A stretch of 64,000 bases of DNA from assembly GCA_016648135.1 (NCBI GenBank), contig JADDOH010003981.1, positions 1 through 64,000 on the forward strand, given 5' to 3'. A model generated the notes under the pieces. It was not told the DNA's origin, made no database searches, and saw nothing but the letters and a program-made list of their open reading frames with translations. The number at the start of each line of letters is the position of its first letter. Position 1 is the stretch's first letter. Positions 32,505 through 42,309 of this stretch are shown piece by piece. This DNA is from Agrypnia vestita. Its lineage: Eukaryota; Arthropoda; Insecta; Trichoptera; Phryganeidae. The translations under genes were made by a program, and so were the position numbers.

Positions 32505-33089
32505 TATACAACCTGAGCCCGCAGCTTCGCCCGCGTGGAATTCAGTTTGAGACTTAAAAGTATCAGTGAAAAATCAATATAATCTAAACTACTCGTCCAA
32601 ACAATGTTGTATAAAATACTATTTTTATCTTCACAAAATTAATTTTGATAAATATTTAACTTTACATACTTAAATTACCCCCGACAGCTTAAAATAAATT
32701 TTAAATATATATTTCATTCATGTTTTATCAATTTGTGAATTCACCTTAACATAAAGATATATGCTGTCCCAGACTTTTTGAAGGCCTTGAGTTCTACAAC
32801 TTCTCTATAGAACGTATTAATTTATCTCTTACTGTTAAGGCAGCGATCGTAAGAAACGCATTCACTCGACCGTTTTTTCGTTGACTTTAATTGTAAAAAA
32901 GGTCACCACGAAAAAAATGAAAAGTCCTTTTATTTTAACTTGATAAAATATAACCTACATTCACTTTAAAAGTCCATTCTAAATATTGATGAAAGAATTT
33001 TGGAAATCGCATGAGTAGTTTCGAAATTACCTCCTACATCCAAACTTACAAACTCACAAACTTTACATTTTTATATATTTGTATAGATT
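32505..33089 (+). repeat. Family D dispersed repeat, copy 1
   Basis: Head ctgagcccgcagcttcgccc; interior ttctacaacttctctataga, ttaaggcagcgatcg, ccgttttttcgttgacttta and ggtcaccac; end cctcctacatccaaacttac and tatatttgtatagatta. A 3' portion like the last part (cctccaacatccaaacttac) also lies just before the head at about 32467. This end is typical of RTE-type LINE or SINE 3' regions in insects, but no coding sequence is present. Confidence 0.55.
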
Positions 33090-33530
33090 AAAACACAATA
33101 TTGTAATATACAAAATAACAAAATAAAAAATTTTTCTTCGTATTCTCTATGAATGCCCAAATAAATCAATTTAAATAAATTTACATAAAGTTTAGACATA
33201 AATGGAAAATTTATTTTCTTGCGTACCTGATTCTTAATACCCATAAATATGAATTAATTCCTGTTTTAAGTTGTTTTCTTTGATAGATTAAAATTCCAAT
33301 TAACAATAATTGGTTTTCGAGGGCTTTGAAACTGATATTCACTATAATTGGGGCCGCTTTAGGTGCTTTTGATGATTCGTAGCAGAATTTAGCACCCGTA
33401 TTGCTGCCGTCGCTTTCGCTTTTCGCGGCTATTTTGACTCCCCGATCGCGTGACCGCAAATCAATATTATCTTAACCTCAATAGTAAAACTTGTATATTT
33501 TTCTGTCCGGTTTTTTTCCTTTTATGGGAT
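33090..33530. other. No gene recognised
   Basis: An 82-codon minus-strand frame (33211-33459) has no recognisable domain. AT-rich flanks. Confidence 0.3.
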
Positions 33531-33535
33531 TTTCG

Positions 33536-33622
33536 AGGCATGCTGGGATTTGAGATTATAATCCCGGATCATTTTTCCAATCCTGGGATTACGGGATTAA
33601 GTCTCGGGACCAATCCCGGGAT
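33536..33622. repeat. Cluster of atcccggga / tgggatt motifs
   Basis: gggatt/aatccc recur at short irregular intervals (tgctgggatttgagattata, taatcccggat, cctgggattacgggattaa, ggaccaatcccgggatttg). Directly precedes the 32-bp tandem array. Confidence 0.5.
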
Positions 33623-33635
33623 TTGCCAAGATAGG

Positions 33636-33988
33636 TGACAAGGAAATAAGAATATAAAAGCTATAGGTGACTAGGAAATAAGAATTTAAAAGCTATAGGT
33701 GACTAGGAAATAAGAATTTAAAAGCTATAGGTGACTAGGAAATAAGAATTTAAAAGCTATAAATGACTAGGAAATAAGAATTTAAAAGCAATAGGTGACT
33801 AGGAAATAAGAATATAAAAAATTTATTCTTAAAACGTAGCAAAATTAAATTAAATTTAAATAATTTTGTTAGTAAAAATGTCAATTTTTTTCAACAAAAA
33901 AGTGGTGTAAACAAAGTTAATTTCTAAAAATTATAAGAATATAAAAGCTATAGGTGACAAGGAAATAAGAATATAAAAGAAAATTTGC
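33636..33988 (+). repeat. 32-bp tandem repeat array
   Basis: Six units of ggtgactaggaaataagaat then ttaaaagctata from 33636 to about 33825, with sparse substitutions (aatgac, agcaata). One and a half more units lie at about 33933-33985 after a ~110-base AT-rich interruption. Non-coding minisatellite. Confidence 0.85.
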
Positions 33989-34384
33989 AGTTTTAATTAC
34001 AATAAAAGTTATTTTTTTAAATGTAGGTACTCATTAACTAAATAAAGATATGATTACTAAATCAGAACTTTTTTATTTGCCTGAATTTTATGTTATATTA
34101 TAATATAGCACTTTTTTGTGAAAATATTTTTATCTATTTTGGTAATCTCTATCTATCTATAATATCTATAATAATCTATCTCGTAAACTTCTCAGTTACA
34201 ATACAAATAGTAATCCAATAGTAAACAAGTCCGATCACAGGCATGCTAATATGCTGGGAAAATGAATATAAAGTTTTCCATAGAGGAGTGATTAAGTGCA
34301 AAATATAAATATAAATAAATAGAATTCCAATTACGGCAAAAGTTTCGGCTGAAACCGTATTCACATAATATTTATTTATTGGCT

Positions 34385-34651
34385 TAATAAATTTGTGAAA
34401 TAACCTTAACATATAGATATATGTCGTCGCGGGCTTTTATATAAAACTTTTTGAGTTGTACAACTTCTCTACAAAAAGTATTTAAATATCTCTAACCGTT
34501 AAGGCAGCTCTTACCGTTCATAAAAAAGTCATCGCTCGACCATTTTTTCGTCGACTTCAGTTGTAAAATAGGTCGCCACCAAAAGCCCATTTATTTTAAC
34601 GGGATAATAATATACAACCTATGTCTACCCTGAAAGTTCATTTTTAATATT
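34385..34651 (+). repeat. Family D dispersed repeat, copy 2
   Basis: Parallel to 32735-32995: gtgaaataaccttaacatat, acttctctacaaaaagtatt, gttaaggcagctcttaccg, ccattttttcgtcgacttc, ggtcgccacc. Truncated on both sides; the right edge is cut by the SINE at 34652. Confidence 0.6.
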
Positions 34652-34785
34652 GGTGGTTTGAGCCCCATTCCAGGATACCAGCAAGTTAGTCCTATTTTCA
34701 TAAAATAGGCTTTTGGCTTAGTTTGAGAATAGTGAAAATAAATTCCGTTTTCACCTCTATTTAAAAAAAAAAATTCAAAAAAAAA
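34652..34785 (+). repeat. tRNA-SINE, partial
   Basis: Starts inside the head at ggtggtttgagccccattcc, then the body agcaagttagtcctattttc and tttgagaatagtg, ending in cacctctattta and an A-run. Confidence 0.65.
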
Positions 34786-34789
34786 ATCG

Positions 34790-35570
34790 CCACCGAATAA
34801 CATTAAAAACTTAATTTGTAAAAAAATTACATCTCGCCATCTTCCTCTGATAATATGTAATTGAAAATACTCTCATAAAACGATAAAAAATAAAAATGTA
34901 TAACTGATAAACCATATTTTTTTTCATATGTGTAATTGAGGAGAATAACATTTCTCTGATGTTTTCAGATATGATTCGTTGACCTTTAGAGACAAGTTTC
35001 TGAGACAAGAGATCCAAGTCTCATTCGTAGACGTACACACGCTCTATCACTCTTAACTCAATTTTCTTACCACTCGTTCTACCCGGCTCACCACAACACA
35101 CAACAAAACCTCTTTAGGAATGTCTCAAAACTTTTAATCCGAATCTCGGCATTGTGTGCAGCATCTTTGATGGGCATTCCATCTTCGTGTGGTCCGTGAA
35201 AATTTTCTCTCAGTGCCATAACTTATCCACGCAGGGCCGTTCCTTACCGGTAGGCAAATAAGGCAAACCCTTAGAGCGGCTTTTACAAGAAGGTGGATGA
35301 AAATATTATATAAAACAAATTTTTAAAGTTCCCTTTTTACACCACTTTATTAATAAAATAATAAAAACTTTGTTTCAATCAAACATAAATTTTCTTGTAA
35401 ACATTCAACATTAATGATTACAAGTTAACTTTGTAAGCAGCCCTCTCTTAAACCCTTTCCATTATAATTACTTTTTACCTAGGCAATTCGTAATCACGCC
35501 TCTTCTAACCCTCCCTCCCCCCCCAATCACTTATTTGTCTATACTTGAACACTAATTTGAGTACATTCAT
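34790..35570. other. No gene recognised
   Basis: AT-rich. A string cgcagggccgttccttaccg at 35230, followed by gcaaataaggcaaac, recalls hAT-type ends, but no partner end was identified. A C-run lies near 35513-35524. Confidence 0.3.
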
Positions 35571-35574
35571 TGTC

Positions 35575-35610
35575 TTGAAGAAGGGAGCATTGCTCCCGAA
35601 ATACGTTTAA
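35575..35610 (+). ncRNA. Hammerhead-like motif, core decayed
   Basis: TTGAAGA (one change), an extra A, a perfect 6-bp stem II GGGAGC / GCTCCC with loop ATT, GAAA, then TACGTT. No stem I pairing found. Upstream on the same strand no endonuclease remnant is visible. Confidence 0.45.
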
Positions 35611-35689
35611 TTTTTAGAACAAAATTTAAGTGTGGTTAAAACAAATTTTTAATTATTTTACTTTTTTAACAAAATTTTATAATTGTGGA

Positions 35690-35850
35690 TATTCTTACGG
35701 AGGAACTAGGGGAAAATCGCATTGTGTAAAGTGATCACTTAAGCCAGCTTATGCAAGTCATTAACCCTATAAATAAATTAACCCTATAATACATGTTTCC
35801 CATATAAATAGCTTCGTTTCTGTGAGACATCTATAGTTTTTATAGTTTTT
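35690..35850 (-). repeat. Family C dispersed repeat, copy 4
   Basis: gtggatattcttacggagga, gcattgtgtaaagtgatcac, taagccagcttatgcaagtc, agcttcgtttctgtgagac: the reverse of the 8471 copy, including the most complete outer end. Confidence 0.6.
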
Positions 35851-35989
35851 TTTAATTAACGATAAAAGAGTCTTGCTGTGTCCTAAGAATACATTAATAG
35901 GATATGGGAAGGAAGATGAACATTTTTTTAATAACTTCTTCAAAGAGCAAAATGATTTTGTGTTGACATTATTAATATATAATTAATAG

Positions 35990-36410
35990 AAATGTACTTT
36001 GTCTTCACCACTTATATAGGTATAATGAAAATATCAACATGTTTCAGGGCAAATAGTCCCTTCGTCAAGATACAACATACAAATTAAAAATTTAAAATGG
36101 AAGTAGATACTGACAGTAAAAATATAATATATATGGAAAATGATTAAACAATTAAGTACTAACATGAAAACAAATTTAAAAGATAACTATTTGTAAAAAA
36201 GTTCTGATTATTTATAATATTCAATTTACTATTAACACCATTATTGATTTCCAAAATACGTAATTTATCAAACTCTAATTCTGTACAATTTGGATGAAAT
36301 TTATGAATCCTATATATTTTAAAATCATCTTTTGATTATAGATCATTCTTTTGACATTAATAAGGGTTTACAAATTGTATATACAAATTATACAGAACTA
36401 TCCGTTGGTT
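35990..36410 (-). mobile_element. PLE 3' end: endonuclease tail plus ribozyme-like repeat
   Basis: On the minus strand, 36320-36159 is open for 54 codons: CTELEFDKLRILEI then LNIINNQNFFTNSYLLNLF. Its LE-LEI, NQ---, -SPLLNLF-type spacing is that of the C-terminal end of PLE GIY-YIG endonucleases (compare NLESLEI and ILKIF near 21390-21490). About 86 bases past the stop comes the hammerhead-like box at 36073-36031. The left boundary, actttgtcttcaccacttat, is shared with 20577 and, loosely, 28270. Confidence 0.6.
36031..36073 (-). ncRNA. Hammerhead-like motif attached to PLE endonuclease tail
   Basis: Minus strand: stem I GTATC / GATAT (4 bp plus G-U), TTGACGA (first core base changed), stem II AGGG / CCCT, GAAA, CATGTT giving an ACATGT palindromic stem III and U at the cleavage position. 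The coding remnant upstream makes the PLE assignment firm. Confidence 0.6.
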
Positions 36411-36970
36411 CACGGAGAAGCGGCTGTAGCAACATGCGTTGAACGGCCGGTTCGGGTTTGATGGCCCGGGGTTCAAGCCCCTTCTCCGGTCGTTTAATTA
36501 GTTTTTACTCCCTTTATATTAACTCGTGGCATCTGCTTGCTTGACGATAAAACTTTGGATCGATTTTTAACCCTTTTCCCGTGATCCAATCGAGCTGAAA
36601 CTTTGCAAGCAGACTCGTGGCGACGATCAAGAAGATCTATAAAATTTTTGGATTTTTCAAATTTTTAATGGTTTTTTCATACAACTTACTACGCGTCTGG
36701 CAGATACGGAACCTGATTATAGTATAATTTTGGATTTTTGGAAATTTTTTATTACTCCCTTTCGTAGCGTTGCTCGACCGAAGCCCAACGCGTAGGTTAA
36801 GCGCCAAACCAGTTTCCACTAGTAGGTAAATGAAAAAGGGAGGATAATAAAAACTTGGTTTTTATGCGTTACTTTTTTTTAGTTGTGAATTCAAACGAAA
36901 TCACGAACGTTACACGAAGTTAGGGGGACAGAGAGACAGACAGATGGACGGACGGATGGACGAACGGCTA
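36408..36970 (+). repeat. tRNA-derived SINE (third type) split by family A
   Basis: Head 36408-36500: acggagaagcggctgtagca, gcccggggttcaagcccctt (B box GGTTCAAGCCC). The tail (cgaacgttacacgaagttag, then gacggacgg repeats to 36962) resumes after family A copy 4. The same head and tail are contiguous at 49145-49330 (tagcaacatgcgtgtagcgg, then gacgggcagacggacgaacg). This shows family A inserted into the SINE. Confidence 0.65.
36507..36873 (+). repeat. Family A dispersed repeat, copy 4
   Basis: A complete-looking copy, from ttactccctttatattaact to ggtttttatgcgttactttt, inside a SINE. It gives the best estimate of element length, about 365 bases. Confidence 0.75.
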
Positions 36971-37335
36971 TTCATGGAGAGTTTTTAGAAGTATAAGGGT
37001 GGCATTTTCTAGCATGGCTAAAGACGGCACAAAGGTTAGGGGCAACCCTACTTCGTTATGATACAAAGTTGGCCCGAGCCAAAGGGAATGCACTCTGAAA
37101 ACAAGAAAGTTCGCCCCATGCAACTTTATGCTGTCTGGTACTTTATACTCATTTGCGAGACATACGTTTTCATTCTCCTTACTAAAGGCCAACACGGCAC
37201 CAAGAAAATTAACAATTTATAAAATTACACCGCAAAACTGTGGTACTATTATCTGTATCAAGTAATTAATATAAAACCCTTATATTTTTATACAAAAAGT
37301 TCAGATGTTTTATTTACTAGGTGGTAAGTGGTAGT
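36971..37335. other. No gene recognised
   Basis: A 75-codon minus-strand frame at 36968-37195 (with NEYKVPDSIKLHGANFLVFR) has no recognised domain. Confidence 0.3.
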
Positions 37336-37344
37336 GATGGTGTT

Positions 37345-37555
37345 GAGTTTTTAAAGTTCTCAAGCTCTCTATACACGCTCAACTGAGAGATCGCCAAATT
37401 AGATTCTCCACACAAAGCCCCAAGGTAGACACAGTGTTGGTAGACCCAAACTCCGATGGCTGGATGGAGTGAGTGAAATCTGTAAGCATCAGGGATTGTC
37501 ATATGTCAAGATAGTGGAAGATACACAAATTAATAAATGGTACTATCGACTGTCC
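37345..37555 (+). pseudogene. LINE C-terminal relic
   Basis: aagctctctatacacgctca begins the match to 39349 (aactctctgtatacgctcaa). Downstream GRPKLRWLDGVSEICKHQGL is a LINE tail motif (GRP-LRW-DGV). Frame breaks on both sides. Confidence 0.6.
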
Positions 37556-37745
37556 TCATCCTCAACTACTAGAACGTTTCTGCTTGCGTGTTCCGTCTCG
37601 CCGTGGAAACTACAACTGCTAACTATTTCTTTCATTCCCCACTGCAAAGACTTCCTAGACAAGCAAACAGATACGAGCAACTTGACGTCTTTGCCAATAC
37701 TGTATGATATTCAAACATATATTAAAAGGTGTATGAAAGATTACT
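37556..37745 (+). pseudogene. Second LINE C-terminal relic
   Basis: The frame FRLAVETTTANYFFHSPLQR, LPRQANRYEQLDVFANTV has the NY---SPL-RL---NR---LDVF order of CR1/L2/Jockey-type tails. It abuts the previous, different LINE fragment. Its AT-rich 3' part is interrupted by the mariner. Confidence 0.55.
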
Positions 37746-37988
37746 AGTATTTGTCGAATTGGACTTAAATAATTGATTTGTATTTGTTTTGGTTGTAAGA
37801 TGAGTGAGATAATTATCTGTTATGTACATTTTTTATTATATTATGACTTTCGAAGCTTGTTTTATTATTTTTCACTCTATATTATTACGATTTTTTTTGT
37901 TTTTTAATTTATATTATATTATGTTTTCCTTGTGCTTCTGCCTGTTAGATACTCGCTTTTTACTTTATATTATATTTATCTTTATATA

Positions 37989-39258
37989 TTAGGTCCTTAC
38001 ATATGAAATTGACGTTTAGTATGGGAGGAACATAAAGCCGATTTTTTTTTATTATAATATATTTATTTAATCAAAGTATGTACCATTGCTATCTATGCAC
38101 TTTTGCCATCTCATAGGTAGTTCATTGATCCCTACTAAAAAAAACATTCGGACGGGAATCAATAAAATCTTTGAGGGCGGTTTGGACTGCCCCATCGGAG
38201 TTGAATTTTTTCCTTTGCAAGAAGTTATCCAAATTTCGAAAAAAATGGTAATCTGTTGGGGCAAGGTCCGGAGTGTACGGTGGATGTCTTAGATTCCAAT
38301 TGAAGCTCCTCTAATTTGGTAGCCGTCTGTTGTGCAGTGTGTGGTCTAGCGTTATCATGAAGCAGCAGTGGCCTAGAGCGATTAACCAGCCTCGGTTGTT
38401 TAGCAGCTAGCTTTTCCATCATGGTTTGCAGTTGCTGACAAAAGACATCTGCTATAATCGTCTGGCCAGATTTAAGAAAGCTGTAGTGAACGACACCAGC
38501 ACTAGTCCACCAAACGCTCACAAGTAACAATTTTCGCTTGGGGCATGGTTTGGCTGGTTCGGCAGGGTTCAGCCATTGCGATGAGCACTTCCGATTATCG
38601 TACAGGATCCACTTTTCATCACAGATAATGATTCGATTTAAAATCCCTTCATTATTGTGCCGGTTGAGTAATGCAACGCAGCAGTCAACGCGCGTTTGTT
38701 GATTTGCTTCACTCAATTCGTGAGGTACCCACCTTTCAAGCTTTTTCATCTTACCAATTTGCTTCAAGTGGATTAAAACAGTTTTATCACTAACACCGCA
38801 GCCTGCAGCTAACTCGGATGTGGTTTGCGATGGATCCGCTTCCACAATAGCCTTCAATTCTTCATTATCAACTTTGGTCTCCGGCCGTCCACGGGGCTTG
38901 TTCTGCAGGTCGAAATTTCCAGAACGAAAACGTTGGAACCAAAAACGCACTGTGTTTTCTTTTGCGGCACCGTCGCCATACACACCATTATTCCTTCGAG
39001 CCGTTTCTGCAGCACTGGTGCCACGGTGGAACTCGTACTCGTAAATAACGCGATATTTCAAGTTTTTCATTTTGTAAACTGAGTGACGCAAAGAAAAAAA
39101 CAATTGAGGAAAAAACAAATGAATTATAATTTTCAAAACACAAATACATGAGTAAATAGCTGTATAAATTTGGATTTGGAATTCCTAACCAAAGAGAAGA
39201 TATTTGAGATCAAATTTGCCAGTACGGCAAAACGTCAATTTCATATGTAAGGACCTAA
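37989..39258 (-). mobile_element. mariner element, copy 1 (near complete)
   Basis: Ends are 29-bp perfect terminal inverted repeats starting TTAGGTCCTTACATATGAAA (37989-38017; inverse at 39230-39258), flanked by TA on both sides (37987-37988, 39259-39260), the mariner target-site duplication. Length is 1270 bp. The family is cecropia/mori-like, judged by transposase resemblance to the Hsmar1 type. A second copy lies at 54421-55705. Confidence 0.95.
38067..39070 (-). pseudogene. mariner transposase, frameshifted
   Basis: The start MKNLKYRVIYEYEF is at 39070; in-frame ATG codons further upstream lie in the element leader. Domains in order: N-terminal helix-turn-helix pair (FHRGTSAAETARR; VRFWFQRFRSGNF), GRP linker, second HTH with WVPHEL, then the catalytic DDE/D region with CDEKWILYDN (first D) and HDNARPHTA (second D). 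Compared with copy 2 it lacks four residues (TPKK) before LLVSVWW, and it has a 2-base deletion after LQLE that shifts the frame before SPDLAPTD, removing the third catalytic D. No functional transposase is expected. Confidence 0.9.
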
Positions 39259-39339
39259 TATTTGTATCTGTAATTTAAGTATTTTCTTTCCACTTTATGA
39301 CATTATTATTTTTATATGTTATTTGTTTTTTTAATCCAT

Positions 39340-39605
39340 TGATGATGATGAAACTCTCTGTATACGCTCAACTGAGTAGGCTGAGATTGGCGGGGCATGT
39401 AAACAGATTGCTGTCGTCGCGGATGCCTAGGAGGATCCGCAAGGGACATCCGGTGGAAGAAGAAGACAGACGGCAGACCTAGGATGCGATGGAAAGACGA
39501 GGTAAGAACGGATGCAAACCAAATACTACAGGTGACAGACTGGAGGATTGCAGTGGGAGAAAGGGGGAGTTTAAGGCTTGATATGAGCTGTAGAGCCACT
39601 CAAGA
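39340..39605 (+). pseudogene. LINE C-terminal relic
   Basis: LSVYAQLSRLRLAGHVNRLL then MPRRIRKGHPVEEEDRR, followed by a frameshift into GRPRMRWKDEVRTDANQ and TDWRIAVGERG. This is the L-R-AGHV, GRP--RW-D-V, W---A-(D/E)R order of RTE-like LINE tails. The first segment shares sequence with 37345-37390. Confidence 0.7.
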
Positions 39606-39629
39606 AAAAAAGAAAACTGATTTAAAGTG

Positions 39630-39995
39630 TTAATATTGTCACAAGAGTCTAACTGCACATTATCGAAATCGTGCTGATTGATGCAAAGTGTCTGACGAAA
39701 GTGGGCAAATATGTATCTATAGCAGATAACCTCGAATGTCTTTCCAAAACAAGATAGTTTACTTATCGGTCTATAGTTACTAACGTCGCTTTTATTTCCT
39801 GTCTTAAAGATTGGTATGATGTGAGCTGCCTTCCATAAGTTAGGAAACTTTCCTTTTTTTAAAGATTTGCTAAAAATATCGGAGGATGGACCAGATAAAA
39901 GCTTTAACAACCGAAGAGTCTGCATGAGAAGGTGCATAAAAGTGGATGAGACAAATTTTAATTGCGTGAGCAGGAAACTCTGGCGTTCTATCTTA
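39630..39995 (-). pseudogene. LINE reverse transcriptase N-terminal relic
   Basis: The minus-strand frame has LSGPSSDIFSKSLKKGKFPN, LWKAAHIIPIFKTGN and DVSNYRPISKLSCFGKTFE, then CINQHDF. P--W--A-I-PIFK-G---D--NYRPIS-LS---K-FE and NQHGF are the fingers-domain blocks of CR1/L2/Jockey-like reverse transcriptases. The catalytic palm is missing, because the frame runs into the adjoining opposite-strand LINE fragment. Confidence 0.8.
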
Positions 39996-39999
39996 TCTG

Positions 40000-40854
40000 C
40001 CTTACTATGCGTACATTAAATTAATCTGGATCACCATTACATAATTCGCACTAATTAATAGCTTTAAAAAAAAATCATTCAATTCGCTACGTTGTCTATC
40101 ACACAGATTCATGATTCGCTATCTTTTCGCCCGTTTGTTTGATAACTAGCTATCAAAAACGCGACTGACTGAAAAGTTGTCTATGTATTTTTCTCGAATC
40201 TTCTATTATATTCTACTGGCTTCCAGACTATCCTAAAACGGCCAAAACCTTGGCTCGTATGCAGTTCTTCTCGACAATGCAATATCGTTCAAAAGTATAT
40301 TTGACGACACGCGAGGCCATTTAATAAAAAATCTTTCATTTTCGTGAAATAACGCTTACTGGTTAGTATTAAGAGTTGATACCATCTACAAATTCTCAGT
40401 TTTTCCATTACAACCCTCATTAATTTTCACGACGTTGTAAAGAAAGTGTAATTGTGTATTACGATGACAACAAAACTAAACAATGGGATAAGACTAAATG
40501 TTGATGGCGCAAACCAAAAAATTATCGGCCTCCGTAATGTGAAATGTATTTTCGGTATGATGTTATTTGACCATCTGGGGCAAACTCGAGAAAATGAGTA
40601 CACTTTAATGTGATATAAGCATGTACTGAGAGAACCAGAAATCGTTAATGTGTATTTAAAAAGAATACAAAAATAAATTTAAAAAAAAACTTATTTCAAA
40701 AAATTATATGTAGATACCAGAATAGATGCATTCAGTAAAAAATGCGCATATTTAATTAAAACATACAATACCAACAAAAAATAAAGTTATTTTATTAATA
40801 TTTTTAATATTCAAAGCATTAACTTAGAGGTTAGACATTATAAAAGTGTTAATT
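40000..40854. other. No gene recognised
   Basis: AT-rich, with no supported feature. Confidence 0.3.
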
Positions 40855-41125
40855 AGATTAGTATAAACCACCACCAGAGTTAAGGTCTACCGGTTTCGAG
40901 ACGTACCTGTCTCTTCATCAGGACCAATACAACGTCACAACCATAGTACTGTTGACCTTACAACAATATTTCACACATGCGCGTTAATCTTGTCAAAGAC
41001 TAGCATGCACTAACTTTCTTACAGAACGATCAGGAATCTAAATCAGGAATCAGGTGGAATCTAAATGGGTGTTACCAAATCTTTGTGAAAGTTAAATTGA
41101 ACAAAGGGCTGTTTCCATACGGTTT
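40855..41125 (-). mobile_element. PLE terminal repeat, family 1 copy 2
   Basis: Co-linear with 19430-19730 (see that entry). It carries the best-paired hammerhead-like box in the window, and a local duplication of atcaggaatct at about 41030-41050. Confidence 0.65.
40884..40925 (-). ncRNA. Hammerhead-like motif, best preserved
   Basis: Minus strand: stem I GGTC / GACC (4 bp, perfect), CTGATGA, an extra A, stem II GAGAC / GTCTC around AGGTAC, GAAA, then CCGGTA. ACCGGT forms a palindromic stem III with A at the cleavage position. All conserved core bases are present. The only departure from the textbook fold is the unpaired A between CUGAUGA and stem II. The zero-loop stem III would need dimer formation. 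Confidence 0.65.
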
Positions 41126-41129
41126 TTTC

Positions 41130-41660
41130 CTTACAATAGTTTATACTAATTAAACTAACACTCTGTTAAATAATATAGTTGAATTCCATAGATAAGGCGA
41201 AGGGATTCGAACAGAGCGAAAGTATATTCACGCTTGAATTTATTAAAGACATGTTAATATTTCACCTAAAACATTTATTCATTCATAATTACAGCCCCTT
41301 ATAAACGAAACTTATTTCTTACAAAACACTTTTTATTTTATTTTTTAAATTTCATTCCAAATAGAGTTTTAAAGTAAAAACGTACTTTTTGTATAATAGA
41401 GGACTTATTTATTTACCTTGACTTTTTCATAATTGTTCCAAAATTAACAAGTTCGTAGTAATTTTTTAAACATGTATTGGAACCAGTAAGACTAGAGGGT
41501 GTACCTACATACCAAGAAATTTACTTCTAATTTTGTTAGTTCATGTCTATACGTTTGGTGGTCTGCAAACAAACAAAAAGCATATATTTGACACAGTAAT
41601 ATATTCCTTCGCCAGTATTCTAATATTAATTTTATGGAGATAATCGATTACAATATTTAT
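41130..41660. other. No gene recognised
   Basis: AT-rich, no supportable feature. Confidence 0.3.
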
Positions 41661-41661
41661 A

Positions 41662-42150
41662 TATAAATAAAATACTTGTATAAGACAACTTTTTGAGTTT
41701 AAGTTATACACGATTAGTTTCGAGAACTACAGATGTTCTAATCTACAGGTGAGAATATAAACAAAAATATCTTGGGTGCGCATAGAGGTGGGTGGGTAAT
41801 GTGTGGGGATGGGGTAGCCAGGGATAGAGCTTGATTTAATGGAAACAAATAGAGGGATGATGAGGAGTTTTTGAATGTAATACTATTAATAAAAGTTTAT
41901 CCAGAATTTTTTTTTTTTTAATATTTTTTTAAATTAATTATATAATAGTACCTACTCATAATCTGTCCTCTCTTTATTTCCATTAAATCAAGCTCCACCC
42001 TTGGCTACCTTCTCCCCCACAAATAACCCACCCAACTCTATGAGTACCTAAGATATTTTAGTTTATATTCTCACCTGTAGATGAAAACATCTGTAGTTCT
42101 CGAAACTAGTCGTGTATAACTTATAGTCTTATACAAGTATTTTATTTATA
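41662..42150. mobile_element. ~200-bp-arm inverted repeat (PLE-like ends)
   Basis: Arms 41662-41862 and 41960-42150 are diverged inverse complements (taaataaaatacttgtataa; gagcttgatttaatggaaac; gtgggtgggtaatgtg). The ~97-base spacer is T-rich. Each arm bears a degenerate hammerhead-like box (41711-41749 minus; 42074-42114 plus) with stem II AGAAC / GTTCT and GAAACTAGTC, an ACTAGT palindrome. The CUGANGA box has decayed to TAGATTA or TAGATGA. Confidence 0.6.
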
Positions 42151-42309
42151 AGTAAATTATCATGTCATTCCACAAAGTTAATGCCAAATCAATGAATAAG
42201 ATTACAACATTTGCATGTTTTTCAAAAGTTTTGACTTATCTTTTGTAAGACTTTGGACTTTCATGAAAGCAACTTATATATTTTTATTGTATTTTATTTT
42301 CATTTACCG

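Noticed and set aside
38820..39082. Plus-strand frames antisense to the mariner transposase (also 54597-54859, minus)
   Set aside because: Shadow frames of the conserved transposase; the same pair appears in both copies with no independent signal.
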